Below are positions 45,801 through 52,981 of a stretch of DNA of 64,000 nucleotides, one piece after another. This DNA comes from Bradyrhizobium sp. CCGB01 (GTDB lineage Bacteria; Pseudomonadota; Alphaproteobacteria; Rhizobiales; Xanthobacteraceae). Position 1 is the stretch's first letter; the number at the start of each line of letters is the position of its first letter. The notes beneath the pieces are model-generated. The model saw only the letters and a program-made list of their open reading frames with translations. It searched no databases and was not told where the DNA came from. Made by a program: the position numbers and the translations under genes. The stretch is from contig NZ_JANADK010000001.1 of assembly GCF_024199795.1 (NCBI RefSeq), positions 2,232,001 to 2,296,000 on the forward strand, read 5' to 3'.

Positions 45801-47195
45801 GTATTCCATGGTCGCTTCGGAGGCGACCGGAAGGACATGGGTGTCGGTCAGCGTGATCGTCTCGAGCGAGCCCGAGGCGTTCAGGTCGGACATCTGCGAC
45901 ACGATGTCGGCGGCGGTTCCGCTGACGTCGGTCACGGCGGGCTCGGCTTCACCGCCCCCCGCGGGAGCGTCGATCTCGATGATCAGGGGGTGATCCGAGA
46001 CCGGAACCACGATCTGGCTGACGTCGGTGTAGGTGGCGATCGGCGAGCTGCCCTTTAACGGGTCGTAAACGCTGATCAGGTGGTGGACGCTGCCGAGGTT
46101 GACGGTGACCGACGTGGTCGGATTCGAGATCTCGGTGTCGGTGGCGTCGTTCCAGATCTTGGGCTCGGCCCAGACCACCAGTTCATAGGCACCGTTGCTC
46201 TTGCCGAGAACCATGCTGTTGCCGGTCGCCGGCAGACCGTCGAGCGTGTAGTTCAGCGAGGCCGTCGGCGTGTGGCCGCCCTTGCCGTCGTCGGCCAGGA
46301 TGGTCGTCAGATTGTGGATGGCCGTGGCCGCGAGCTTGGGGGTTCCGTCGCTGTTGAACAGGCCCCAATGCGACTCCGGATCGGACGCATCGTTGGTCGC
46401 CGAGGCGTCGAGCAGCTGATACAGATAAGTGGTGCCGACGCCGCCCTTGTAGGCATCGACCAGCGTATTCAGGATCGACTTCGCCTGCACGTTCTCGCTG
46501 GCGCCAATATAAGGTGTGTCGCTCTTGGTGGTGTAGCCGGTCTCGGTGATCACGACCGGATCGCTGCCGGTGACCGACGTGGCATTGCCGAGCAGGGCCT
46601 GGAGGGCGGCCGCCGGCGTCAGGCTCGTGCTGACATAGGCGTGGGAGTTGGCGTAATCGGTCGCTCCCGAGAGGTCGCCGAGCTTCACGTAGTCGGTGGA
46701 GTCGTTGAAGCCCAACGACAAGTTGTAGACCGAAATCTTGCTCAGCGTGGCATCGGCCTTGATGGCGTTGTAATAGGCAGCCTGGAACTGCGCCGCAGCC
46801 TCGATGCTCGAGCTTCCATTGTAGCTGAACGAATAGAGGTTGATCTCGTTGAGGCCCTCCATCGCGTCGACGCTGCCGGGATGGCTGGTCGCGAAAGCCT
46901 TGACGGAGTCCAGATAGGCCTGGAGCGCGGACGTGCCGCCCTCCGGCACGCTCGACGGAACCACGAAGTCGAACGTGTAGCCGTCTTTCGCGAGTCCATC
47001 GAGGATCGGTTGTGCCGACGGGCTCGACGCAAGTCCGTCTCGCAGCTTCGTGACGCCGAGATATTTGAGGTCGTCCTCTACGAGGGCGAGGTTGTTGTAG
47101 GCCCCCCACGAATAACCAGTGTGGGTATTGACGCCGATGGAACTGATAAAGGTGCTCGCCGACAGGATCGTCTGATCAGGTGATGCGGTAGTCAT
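42834..47195 (-). CDS. Giant secreted protein: GH clan-A-like domain, YD-like super-repeats, RTX-like C-terminus
   Basis: 1453 residues from ATG 47195. Residues about 15-410 form a TIM-barrel-like domain with clan GH-A residues in place: E117 in EGLNEINLYSF (acid/base) and E218 in VVITETGYTT (nucleophile). A linker follows, then about residues 500-1310 made of five copies of a roughly 162-residue unit built from YD-like motifs (NADGSHDNYYYNITGQSY, DGSKVTTQYDSTGHKT, HADGTMAYSQVF). The end has LNGGSGNDVFSA and a hydrophobic C-terminus. There is no N-terminal signal peptide, and the GGxGxD motif plus C-terminal end suggest type I secretion. Probably an EPS-acting hydrolase or matrix protein. Confidence 0.8.
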   Translation of the reverse strand: MTTASPDQTILSASTFISSIGVNTHTGYSWGAYNNLALVEDDLKYLGVTKLRDGLASSPSAQPILDGLAKDGYTFDFVVPSSVPEGGTSALQAYLDSVKAFATSHPGSVDAMEGLNEINLYSFSYNGSSSIEAAAQFQAAYYNAIKADATLSKISVYNLSLGFNDSTDYVKLGDLSGATDYANSHAYVSTSLTPAAALQALLGNATSVTGSDPVVITETGYTTKSDTPYIGASENVQAKSILNTLVDAYKGGVGTTYLYQLLDASATNDASDPESHWGLFNSDGTPKLAATAIHNLTTILADDGKGGHTPTASLNYTLDGLPATGNSMVLGKSNGAYELVVWAEPKIWNDATDTEISNPTTSVTVNLGSVHHLISVYDPLKGSSPIATYTDVSQIVVPVSDHPLIIEIDAPAGGGEAEPAVTDVSGTAADIVSQMSDLNASGSLETITLTDTHVLPVASEATMEYMISHYAKALAAIQGGYQFSVTNSTAAWSVTKIYDSSANLQSTATSNFTNGVITSKVTNYADGSSDNIAYSGGKMVRDVTISADGNKDTKTYDTSGNLIADMVQNKDGSSSNTLYSAGVKTKSYVTNADGSHDNYYYNITGQSYTSEHDRLDASGKLLSVSRTHADGTMAYSQVFNSDGSKVTTQYDSTGHKTTAITVTSTSTTTELYTTAGALKQQIVQTTSGNVTTTNYNGSLLASVYVVNADGSKQSKLYDSSGKIASDQVQSKDGSSSNTFYTAGVKTKAYVTNADGTHDNYYYNITGQSYTSEHDHLDANNKLVSVSRTHADGTMAYSQVFNSDGSKVTTQYDSTGHKTSVITVTSSATTTELYTAAGALKQTIVQTTTGNVTTTNYNGSLLVSSYVVNADGSKDSKLYDSNGIIASDLAQNSDGSSSNTIYTAGVKTKVYVTNADGSRDNYYYNISGQSYTNEHDHIDASGRLLLVSRTHADGTMAYNQVINSDGSKVTTQYDSTGHKTSVVTITSTVTTTDTYDPSTGALKQEIAKTSSGNVTTTNYNGPLLASVYVVNADGSKDTKLYDSSGKIATDLIQNKDGSSSNTVYTAGVKMKVYVTNADGSHDNTWYNITGQSYTTEIQHTTAAGTLTSLTRLHADDTLAYKQVINSDGSKVTDLYDSNGHKTSEVLNGTDGSTTTDTYNSSGDVTQHVVKTAGGDVTTSNYANGLPTSIYVVNADGSKDTKLFDSSGDLTSDYVLNKDGSNSTTIYSSGVKTKAYVNNADGSHDNYAYNITGKSYVTEHQHLDASNKVTSVERSHADGTLDYTQVLKSDGSKITDVYDSTGVKTTETVNNADGSSDVFKFKVSGLPGAVEHDSYNTSGSLLSIDVANSDGTHTVTAVSAGLTLNGGSGNDVFSAAPGTTTIMFDGGNDQIKSFHAGTASNHDTIEILKSLVADYSHLQISQSGSDTLIQLSTTDSIVLKNVNSTTLDHGNFLFV
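43125..45560 (-). repeat. Five tandem 483-486-bp repeats inside the giant gene
   Basis: Corresponding points (the Asp/Ser-Ala-Asp-Gly codons before each KDTKLYDSS-like segment) recur at 43609, 44095, 44581, 45064 and about 45548. The period is therefore 486, 486, 483 and about 484 bases, or 161-162 codons. The middle three copies are most alike; the outer ones are more diverged. Each unit itself contains several 20-25-residue YD-like motifs. Confidence 0.85.
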
Positions 47196-47637
47196 CGGTA
47201 TTCCAAAGCCTTTTCTGGAGCGCGAGATTTCGTTGCCGCTTGTGTCTGTCGTATCGGCCAATCTCTGTTTTTCGAGTTGGTGAGATCGGTAAAAATGGAC
47301 GCACCCCGGTGATTTTCTTGCCGAGGAGTCCTGCACGATGCGGACCAGTGCACGAATCTGCTTGGACTGAGTTTGATTTCTGATTCACCACGTCAATGTG
47401 CTGTCAGCGTGACGTCGGCATGGCGATGCAACGACGATGTTCGATCGATGTTGTGCCGGTGCCTAATCGAAACGCATTTGCTTGTCGCACAGGCAACTCT
47501 GCTCGATTGCTTGAGCGCAATTAAGCCTATGGCCAGAGCAGGTCGAATTGCCTAGAAGCGGCTGGCCGTAGATACACGGATCGAATTTCGAATGTGACAC
47601 TTGTTCTGCGTGGAGCGCTCGACGGGAGTCTTCCGAA
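47196..47637. promoter_or_regulatory. Divergent intergenic region between giant gene and hydrolase gene
   Basis: 442 bases, AT-richer than the flanks, with no supported gene. It must hold promoters for both divergent hydrolase-type genes, so they may be controlled together. I could not assign boxes. Confidence 0.4.
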
Positions 47638-48765
47638 ATGTCCCGAAGCAACGAGGGAGTCAGCAAGCGGATGCGATGGAACTTTCTCCAGCAGATCAGT
47701 GCGTTCCTTTTTGTCGCAGCCATGAGCGTGCCGGCATCGTTGCCTGCCGAAGCGCTCGAGTGGGGCGTGAGCAGTCCGTCATCGATGCGAAAGGATCCCG
47801 AGCCGGTCTTTCGCGTGATGAAGGAGCGAGGCTTCACGGTATTCAGGATCGGCGTCAATCTGACGAAGGACACCGAGCAGACGGAAGGTCCGATGCTCGA
47901 GAACGCCGTCCGGCTGGCGAAGGTTTACGGGATAAAGCTGCAGCCGGTGCTGGGCCTTCCTTTCCGTTGGGGCGACCGCACCGATGGCGGCCGCTATCCC
48001 GCAGGCGATCGCGACGCCCTGTATCAGCAGGGATACACCCGGACCTACGACTTCGTGCGGCAATTCAAGAACGAGATCGATCAATGGGAATTGGAGAACG
48101 AGATCAACCTCGTTGCGCGGGGCAGGGACGACAAGCGCCTCTTCGGTAGCGGAACGACCGCTGCGGAATTCGAGATGCCGGCCATGGAGGACTGGGCCGC
48201 CGTTCTGCGTGGAGCGTCCGACGCGATCGACCGGATCAACCAGGAGAGCGGGCTGCACATCAAGAAGATCCTGAACACGACGTCCACCATGTTCGGCTTT
48301 CTCGATTTCATGGAGCAGCGCGGCGTCCGCTACGACCTGATTTCCTATCACTATTATGAAGTGCTGGGACAAAGCCCGCATCGTGCCTGGAACGGCTGGA
48401 ACCCGCGCTTCGATCTGTTCAAGAAGCTCGCCTCCTATCGCCGGCACGTCCTCTTCAACGAGGTCAATTGTGGCGAGATCTACAAGCCCGACTATGGAAA
48501 TGCGCCCGGAGATACTGCAACCGAGCGTTGTCTCCAGAATTTGAACAGCATGTTGACGGCCATCCGTGATCAGAAGGACGTAGCGATCGACAGTGTCAGC
48601 ATCTACGAGATCGTCGATGAACCCGGCAAGAAGCCTCCGGAAAACCGCTTCGGCCTGATGTACGATTTGAATCGCCCGAAAGTGGCCCTCTATCTCGTGT
48701 CACGTTTTGCCGGGGGCAAGCTCACCCCGGCGGAAGCCGCCGAGCTTCAGAAACGCGGCTTTTGA
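47638..48765 (+). CDS. Secreted glycoside-hydrolase-like protein (GH clan A type)
   Basis: 375 residues. The signal peptide (about 14-39, LQQISAFLFVAAMSVPASLP, AEA cleavage) precedes a single TIM-barrel-like domain. E155 in WELENEINL is the likely acid/base and E275 in HVLFNEVNCGE the likely nucleophile; YDLISYHYYEV supplies an expected barrel-strand His/Tyr. ATG 47638 has GGGAG upstream; ATG 47671 with GAGGGAG is a good alternative. The family cannot be fixed beyond clan A (GH39/GH53-like). It may cut or trim the EPS made by this locus in the periplasm. It ends in its own terminator. Confidence 0.75.
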   Translation: MSRSNEGVSKRMRWNFLQQISAFLFVAAMSVPASLPAEALEWGVSSPSSMRKDPEPVFRVMKERGFTVFRIGVNLTKDTEQTEGPMLENAVRLAKVYGIKLQPVLGLPFRWGDRTDGGRYPAGDRDALYQQGYTRTYDFVRQFKNEIDQWELENEINLVARGRDDKRLFGSGTTAAEFEMPAMEDWAAVLRGASDAIDRINQESGLHIKKILNTTSTMFGFLDFMEQRGVRYDLISYHYYEVLGQSPHRAWNGWNPRFDLFKKLASYRRHVLFNEVNCGEIYKPDYGNAPGDTATERCLQNLNSMLTAIRDQKDVAIDSVSIYEIVDEPGKKPPENRFGLMYDLNRPKVALYLVSRFAGGKLTPAEAAELQKRGF

Positions 48766-48775
48766 AGCCGCTTTT
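48755..48775 (+). terminator. Rho-independent terminator overlapping a stop codon
   Basis: GCGGCTT (48755-48761), loop TTG, AAGCCGC (48765-48771), then TTTT. The TGA stop of the hydrolase gene (48763-48765) sits in the loop, so the last codons encode the stem. Confidence 0.75.
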
Positions 48776-48919
48776 GATGCCGGGGCGGAGTGTCGCAGAT
48801 CCGCAACGTCAATATGTTAGGCGCGCAACGCTGTTGCGGGCAAACCGCTAGCACGGCATGGAATTTGCCGCTAAGCACTGACCGAAATGTCGTTGATCGA
48901 ACGGAGTAAGGCCATTCCC

Positions 48920-50143
48920 ATGCAGGATCCCGCCCCGAATGTCATGTTTCTGGTTGAGGTCGTGAATTGCAATGACGGGATTGCATCCTATTGCGAGACC
49001 TTGGCCACGGGACTGCATGGCCGGGGCGTGCAGATTCACCTGGTGTCCGGCGCCGTGCGCTCGGACGAGAAATCCGAATACAAGCGCCAGAAGCTGGCGG
49101 CGGCCGTCAAGGAATGGCTTGTCGTCCCCGGACTTCGGAAGCTGCCCTCGCTGTCGATCTTCATGCAGCTGCTGAAGCTGATACGGAAGAACAACATCAC
49201 CGTGATCAACGTCCACGGGCTGGGCATGCTGATGTGGGGCAGGCTGCTCGCGCTGCTCACCGGCGCGCGCTGCGTCGCGACCTATCATCCCTCGGTGCTT
49301 GGCAACATCGAGAAGGTGCAGAATGCGCCGCAATCGACCTTCAGCCCGGTCCAGGTCCTGTTCTTCAACCTGTTCTTTCCCCACACCCTCATCCTGATGT
49401 CGGAGGAATCGCTCCGGCATCTGCGCCGCTACGTGCTGTTCGGCAAGAACCGGATCGCCAAGGTCTATGGCGGCGTCGACACGGTGCATTTCCGCCCGCC
49501 CTCGGATGCCGAGCGCCGCGATGCGCGCGCGAAATTCGGCGTCGCCGACGGTGAGTTCATGTGCCTGCTGGCGGCGCGTCTCGCCTGGGTGAAGGGCCAC
49601 GACCTCCTCATCAAGGCGGCGCGCAAGATCCGCGACGGCGCCAGCCCGTCGCCGATCGACATCAAGTGCTACTTCGTGGGCAGCGGCGGAGCCGAGCGCG
49701 AGAAGGAGATCAAGTCGTTCGCCTTCGCCGACGAGAAGGACAAGGACACGTTCAAGTTCCTCGGCTTCATGGGCGACGTCCGTGAAATTCTCTGGGCCGC
49801 CGACGTGTTCGCGCTGCCGAGCCGGTTCGAGGGATTCCCGCTCGGCGTTGCCGAAGCCATGGCGACGGGACTGGTGCCGGTCAGGACGCCGGCGGGCGGC
49901 GCGACCGATCAGATCATCCAGGGCCAGACCGGCTTCATCGTGCCGTTCGAGGACGTCGATGCGCTTGTGGGCGCGCTCGAGAAGGTGGCCGATCCGGCGA
50001 TGCGCGCCGCGCTGTCGCGCAATGCCCTGGCGCGTGCCCAGCAATATTTCGGCGTCGGTCCGATGGTCGACGAGACCCTCAAGATCTACGGCTTGACCGG
50101 CGATGTCAGCGGCAATTCGCTGGCGCATGCGGTGAAGGCCTAG
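48920..50143 (+). CDS. GT4-family glycosyltransferase
   Basis: 407 residues from ATG 48920, with GGAG and TAAGG just upstream; ATG 48887 would add 11 residues without a good site. GT-B fold: the N-terminal domain opens MFLVEVVNCNDGIASYCETL; the C-terminal domain has LAARLAWVKGHDLLIKAARK and LGFMGDVREILWAADVFALP, then SRFEGFPLGVAEAMATGLVP carrying the EX7E motif. A retaining transferase using a nucleotide sugar in the cytoplasm to extend the lipid-linked repeat. Sugar unknown. It is alone on this strand, followed by a REP-like element. Confidence 0.88.
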   Translation: MQDPAPNVMFLVEVVNCNDGIASYCETLATGLHGRGVQIHLVSGAVRSDEKSEYKRQKLAAAVKEWLVVPGLRKLPSLSIFMQLLKLIRKNNITVINVHGLGMLMWGRLLALLTGARCVATYHPSVLGNIEKVQNAPQSTFSPVQVLFFNLFFPHTLILMSEESLRHLRRYVLFGKNRIAKVYGGVDTVHFRPPSDAERRDARAKFGVADGEFMCLLAARLAWVKGHDLLIKAARKIRDGASPSPIDIKCYFVGSGGAEREKEIKSFAFADEKDKDTFKFLGFMGDVREILWAADVFALPSRFEGFPLGVAEAMATGLVPVRTPAGGATDQIIQGQTGFIVPFEDVDALVGALEKVADPAMRAALSRNALARAQQYFGVGPMVDETLKIYGLTGDVSGNSLAHAVKA

Positions 50144-50244
50144 GGCATTTTCGGTTCTGATTGCATCAGAACCGAAGCGCTGGATTGTTGATTGACGCGC
50201 TTTCTTCACGCGAGCCGGTATCCGCTTCGCTCGAAAACGCTCTA
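50141..50244. repeat. REP-like palindromic intergenic element (Bradyrhizobium/Rhodopseudomonas type)
   Basis: About 104 bp between convergent genes. A perfect 12-bp stem (50150-50161 with 50165-50176, loop TGC) is followed by GATTGACGCGCTTTCTTCAC, a CGCGAGCCGGTATCC stretch and CGCTCGAAAACGCTCTA. The ends TAGGGCATTTTCG and CGAAAACGCTCTA are inverted repeats with two mismatches in 13. I recognise this as a very abundant intergenic repeat of this group. It covers the stop codon of the GT4 gene and may serve as a two-way terminator. Confidence 0.8.
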
Positions 50245-50247
50245 ATT

Positions 50248-51639
50248 CTAGCTGCGCGCCGAAGCCAGCAGATCGCCTCGCCACGTCACCAGGACGACGG
50301 CGAGGCCGGCAAAGGCGGTCTTTCCCGCAAGCCAGAACAGGGAGTCCGACGGAGCTGCCGCGAGCATGGCGACCGCGGCGGCCGCGACGCTTGCTTCCAC
50401 GATCAGCAGCGCCCGTGGCGCTGCCCGGAACCGGATCAGCGGACCGCTTGCGAACAGGATGATGAGCGCCGTGGCCAATGCCGCGCTCGCGATCTGTCCG
50501 GCCACCGATATGTGCAGCAACGCTCCGATCGAGGATGCCGCCGACACGAGCAGCAATTGGCACGCTGCGACGACCACCAGCCTCGTGGCCGATTTGGTCA
50601 GATGCGGCACGATCGCGAGCGTGGCCTGAAGGTGGGTGTGGAGGAAGTAGAAGATCGCGGCAATCGGCGCTGCGTTGAGGAAATCGACCAGCAGATCGGC
50701 CGGGACGAACAGATGCGCCGCATCGGGCAGGAGGCCGATCAGTCCGCCCAGCATCACGATCGTCGCGCACAGGATGAATTCGAGCATGCGCGCGGTCGCC
50801 CTGCGCGCTTCGCCGTCGACGCCGCGCTCGAACTGGACCACGACATTGGGATAGCAGACCGTGTGAATGGCGGCCACCAGGACGGAGAACGGGCGTTGCA
50901 AAAGGTCGATCGCCATCGAGAAGCCGGCGGCGCCCGTCGAGGCCCGCCCCAGCGTGGCGATCACGATCAGGCGCAGCGTGACGGGCACGGCGAGGTGAAT
51001 GACGGAGGCGGCCGCGGCCATGATGCCGTAGCGGCAGAAATTGCCCCAGTCCGTCAGCAATGCATGTCGCGACGCGCGCTGGAGCGACGTGCGATGCACG
51101 GCGAGGCTCATCAGAAGCACCGCGCCGTAGCCCGAGGCCATGCCGCACAGCGTTGCCGCTGCCGTGCCGTAGAGCTGGGCGCCCGCGACAGCGCCGGCCA
51201 GCAGCACGCTCGCGCGCAGGATCAGCAGGGCGGATGCGGTCCCCAACCGGTCGGAGACGCGGACGATCATGAAATAAAGGTCGGTGGCGCCTTGCAGCAC
51301 AGCCATCGCCAGCGCGAGGGCGACGACGCTTGTCTCGAGCGTGCCCACGAGGCCCGCCACGGCGCCGACGAGCAGCAGCACCAGCGCGCTGACCAGCCCC
51401 GCGGCGAACAGCGAGAAGCGCAGACGCGCGGCCTCTTCTCCGGAAGCGGCGGCGAGGAAACGAACGCCGGCCAGTTGCAGCCATTCGAACACGAAGACGC
51501 AGAACAGCTGGCTCGTCGCCAGCGCCAGCGAGAACGAGGTGTACTGGGCCGGCGAGAGGATATGGCTGACGGCGAAGATCAGAACGATCGCGGACGCACT
51601 CTGGTAGATATAGCTGCCGAATGCGAGCAGGCTGATCAT
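50248..51639 (-). CDS. MOP-superfamily flippase (Wzx-like, second)
   Basis: 463 residues with about 12-13 membrane spans: MISLLAFGSYIYQSASAIVL, SHILSPAQYTSFSLALATSQ, and YFMIVRVSDRLGTASALLIL. The pattern fits oligosaccharide flippases, and it is only distantly similar to the protein encoded at 39727. It opens a minus-strand cluster with two GT4 genes, a hydrolase and the OPX exporter, so it probably serves the same or a related repeat unit. An extra flippase raises the possibility of two polymers. Confidence 0.82.
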   Translation of the reverse strand: MISLLAFGSYIYQSASAIVLIFAVSHILSPAQYTSFSLALATSQLFCVFVFEWLQLAGVRFLAAASGEEAARLRFSLFAAGLVSALVLLLVGAVAGLVGTLETSVVALALAMAVLQGATDLYFMIVRVSDRLGTASALLILRASVLLAGAVAGAQLYGTAAATLCGMASGYGAVLLMSLAVHRTSLQRASRHALLTDWGNFCRYGIMAAAASVIHLAVPVTLRLIVIATLGRASTGAAGFSMAIDLLQRPFSVLVAAIHTVCYPNVVVQFERGVDGEARRATARMLEFILCATIVMLGGLIGLLPDAAHLFVPADLLVDFLNAAPIAAIFYFLHTHLQATLAIVPHLTKSATRLVVVAACQLLLVSAASSIGALLHISVAGQIASAALATALIILFASGPLIRFRAAPRALLIVEASVAAAAVAMLAAAPSDSLFWLAGKTAFAGLAVVLVTWRGDLLASARS

Positions 51640-51711
51640 GTCTGGCGACGCGTGAGGGAGAACATGGTGGGATGATTGGAGAGAGTCGTCGGCATCTGCG
51701 TTCGGCCTGCG

Positions 51712-52923
51712 CTACGTGCGAGGCATGCCGCGGCCGCGCATGAGCTGGTTGTAGACGTTGCGATAGCCGGCGACCACGTCGTCAAAGGCCCATTTGTCGA
51801 TGCCCGACTTCAATCGTCCGCTCATCTCCACGATCTGCTGGGGCGCGTCGACGATCGCCGCAATGTTCTTGGCGATCGAGTCCGGATCGGGAGACGTCAA
51901 CCAGCCGGTCAGGCCGGGCTTGATCGCCTCCTGGATGCCGCCGAACGGCGTGCCGAGCAGGGGCTTGCAGGCGGCTTGCGCGTCGGCGACGACGAGCGGG
52001 CTTGGATCTTCCCAGACCGAGGGTACGACCACGACGTTCACCTGCTCGTAGAACTGCTTCGGCTGGACGAAGCCGAGAAACTCGATCCGTGCATTGGGGG
52101 CGAGGCTCTTGATGTGCTTGCGCTGGCTGTCGGACGCATGGCCCGCGATGACGAGCCGGATTCGTTCGGGCGGGATCGTCGCGATGGCGCGAACGAGATT
52201 GTAGATGCCCTTCTCCTCGGTCAGTCGCCCGATGAAGCCGAACGTGACGGTGCCGTCGATCATCGTGTTTTCGTCGCTGCCGACGTCGGCGGTCGAAGCG
52301 TTGCGAATGACGATCTTCAACGGCGTCTGCGTGAACAGGCCGAGCTGGGTATGGATGTCGAGAATGCGCTGGCTGACGCCGACGACGGCGTCCAGATGCC
52401 GCGTCGCCCCGCGACGGCGAAAGGTCAGGAGCTGACAGCTCATGCAGCTCGATTCGCAGGCGTGCCCGTCCGAGAAGCGCGAGCAGCGCGGGCAGGTGAG
52501 ATAATAGTCGTGAAGCGTGTGCAGGACCGGAATGCCCATCTCTGCCGCGGTCCGCCACACCGCCGTCGTCAGGCCGGAGAGATTGTTGGAGTGCAGGATG
52601 TCAGGCTTGAAGGCTTTGATCCGCGCCGCGACGAGCGCCGACATCTGCTGCCAGTCCTCGATCGCGTGCCAGATGCCGCGTACCGGCGAGCTGTGCTGCT
52701 TGGCGAAAGGGAAGTAGATATTGTGCACGGGCGCCGAATACACGTCGATGCCGTTGCAGGTCTCCATCTGCTGGTTCGATGCGGACGCGGCACGTATCAC
52801 TTCCACGCTGCCGTTCTGCCCGACCAGGGTCTCGGCGAGGCGTCGGACAAAAGTTTCCGCGCCCCCGACCACTTTCGGTGCCAACGGCGTCGGATAGAGG
52901 GATGACGTGATAAGGATCTTCAT
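51712..52923 (-). CDS. GT4-family glycosyltransferase with cysteine cluster
   Basis: 403 residues from ATG 52923 (MKILITSSLYPTPLAPKVVG); upstream in-frame residues are atypical. GT-B fold with VGGAETFVRRLAETL, HSNNLSGLT, FGFIGRLTEEKGIYNLVRAI and FLGFVQPKQFYEQVNVVVVP. A cysteine cluster (LTCPRCSRFSDGHACESSCM) sits in the N-terminal domain. The EX7E motif is altered: SVWEDPSPLVVADAQ has the first Glu but Ala-Asp where the second Glu is expected. Either the donor-binding geometry differs or the protein has lost activity. The 52982 product is a paralogue. Confidence 0.85.
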   Translation of the reverse strand: MKILITSSLYPTPLAPKVVGGAETFVRRLAETLVGQNGSVEVIRAASASNQQMETCNGIDVYSAPVHNIYFPFAKQHSSPVRGIWHAIEDWQQMSALVAARIKAFKPDILHSNNLSGLTTAVWRTAAEMGIPVLHTLHDYYLTCPRCSRFSDGHACESSCMSCQLLTFRRRGATRHLDAVVGVSQRILDIHTQLGLFTQTPLKIVIRNASTADVGSDENTMIDGTVTFGFIGRLTEEKGIYNLVRAIATIPPERIRLVIAGHASDSQRKHIKSLAPNARIEFLGFVQPKQFYEQVNVVVVPSVWEDPSPLVVADAQAACKPLLGTPFGGIQEAIKPGLTGWLTSPDPDSIAKNIAAIVDAPQQIVEMSGRLKSGIDKWAFDDVVAGYRNVYNQLMRGRGMPRT

Positions 52924-52981
52924 CGAAAATGTCTGTCCAGCTATCCTTGCCAAATGGCTTTGCTGAAATCTCCGTTTGGGC

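Noticed and set aside
44265..46058. A 597-residue plus-strand open frame across the repeats of the giant gene
   Set aside because: It is an antisense by-product of the repetitive, GC-rich giant gene: a Val/Arg/Gly/Asp-rich repeat with no ribosome site, signal or domain, and it is explained by codon bias on the other strand.
42834..47195. The giant protein as an Rhs toxin
   Set aside because: YD-like repeats alone suggested this, but there is no Rhs core motif, no variable toxin tip, no immunity gene, and the ends are hydrolase-like and RTX-like.
50161..52905. Long plus-strand frames (504 and 409 residues) opposite the flippase and GT4 genes
   Set aside because: Both lack domains and ribosome sites and lie opposite well-supported minus-strand genes.
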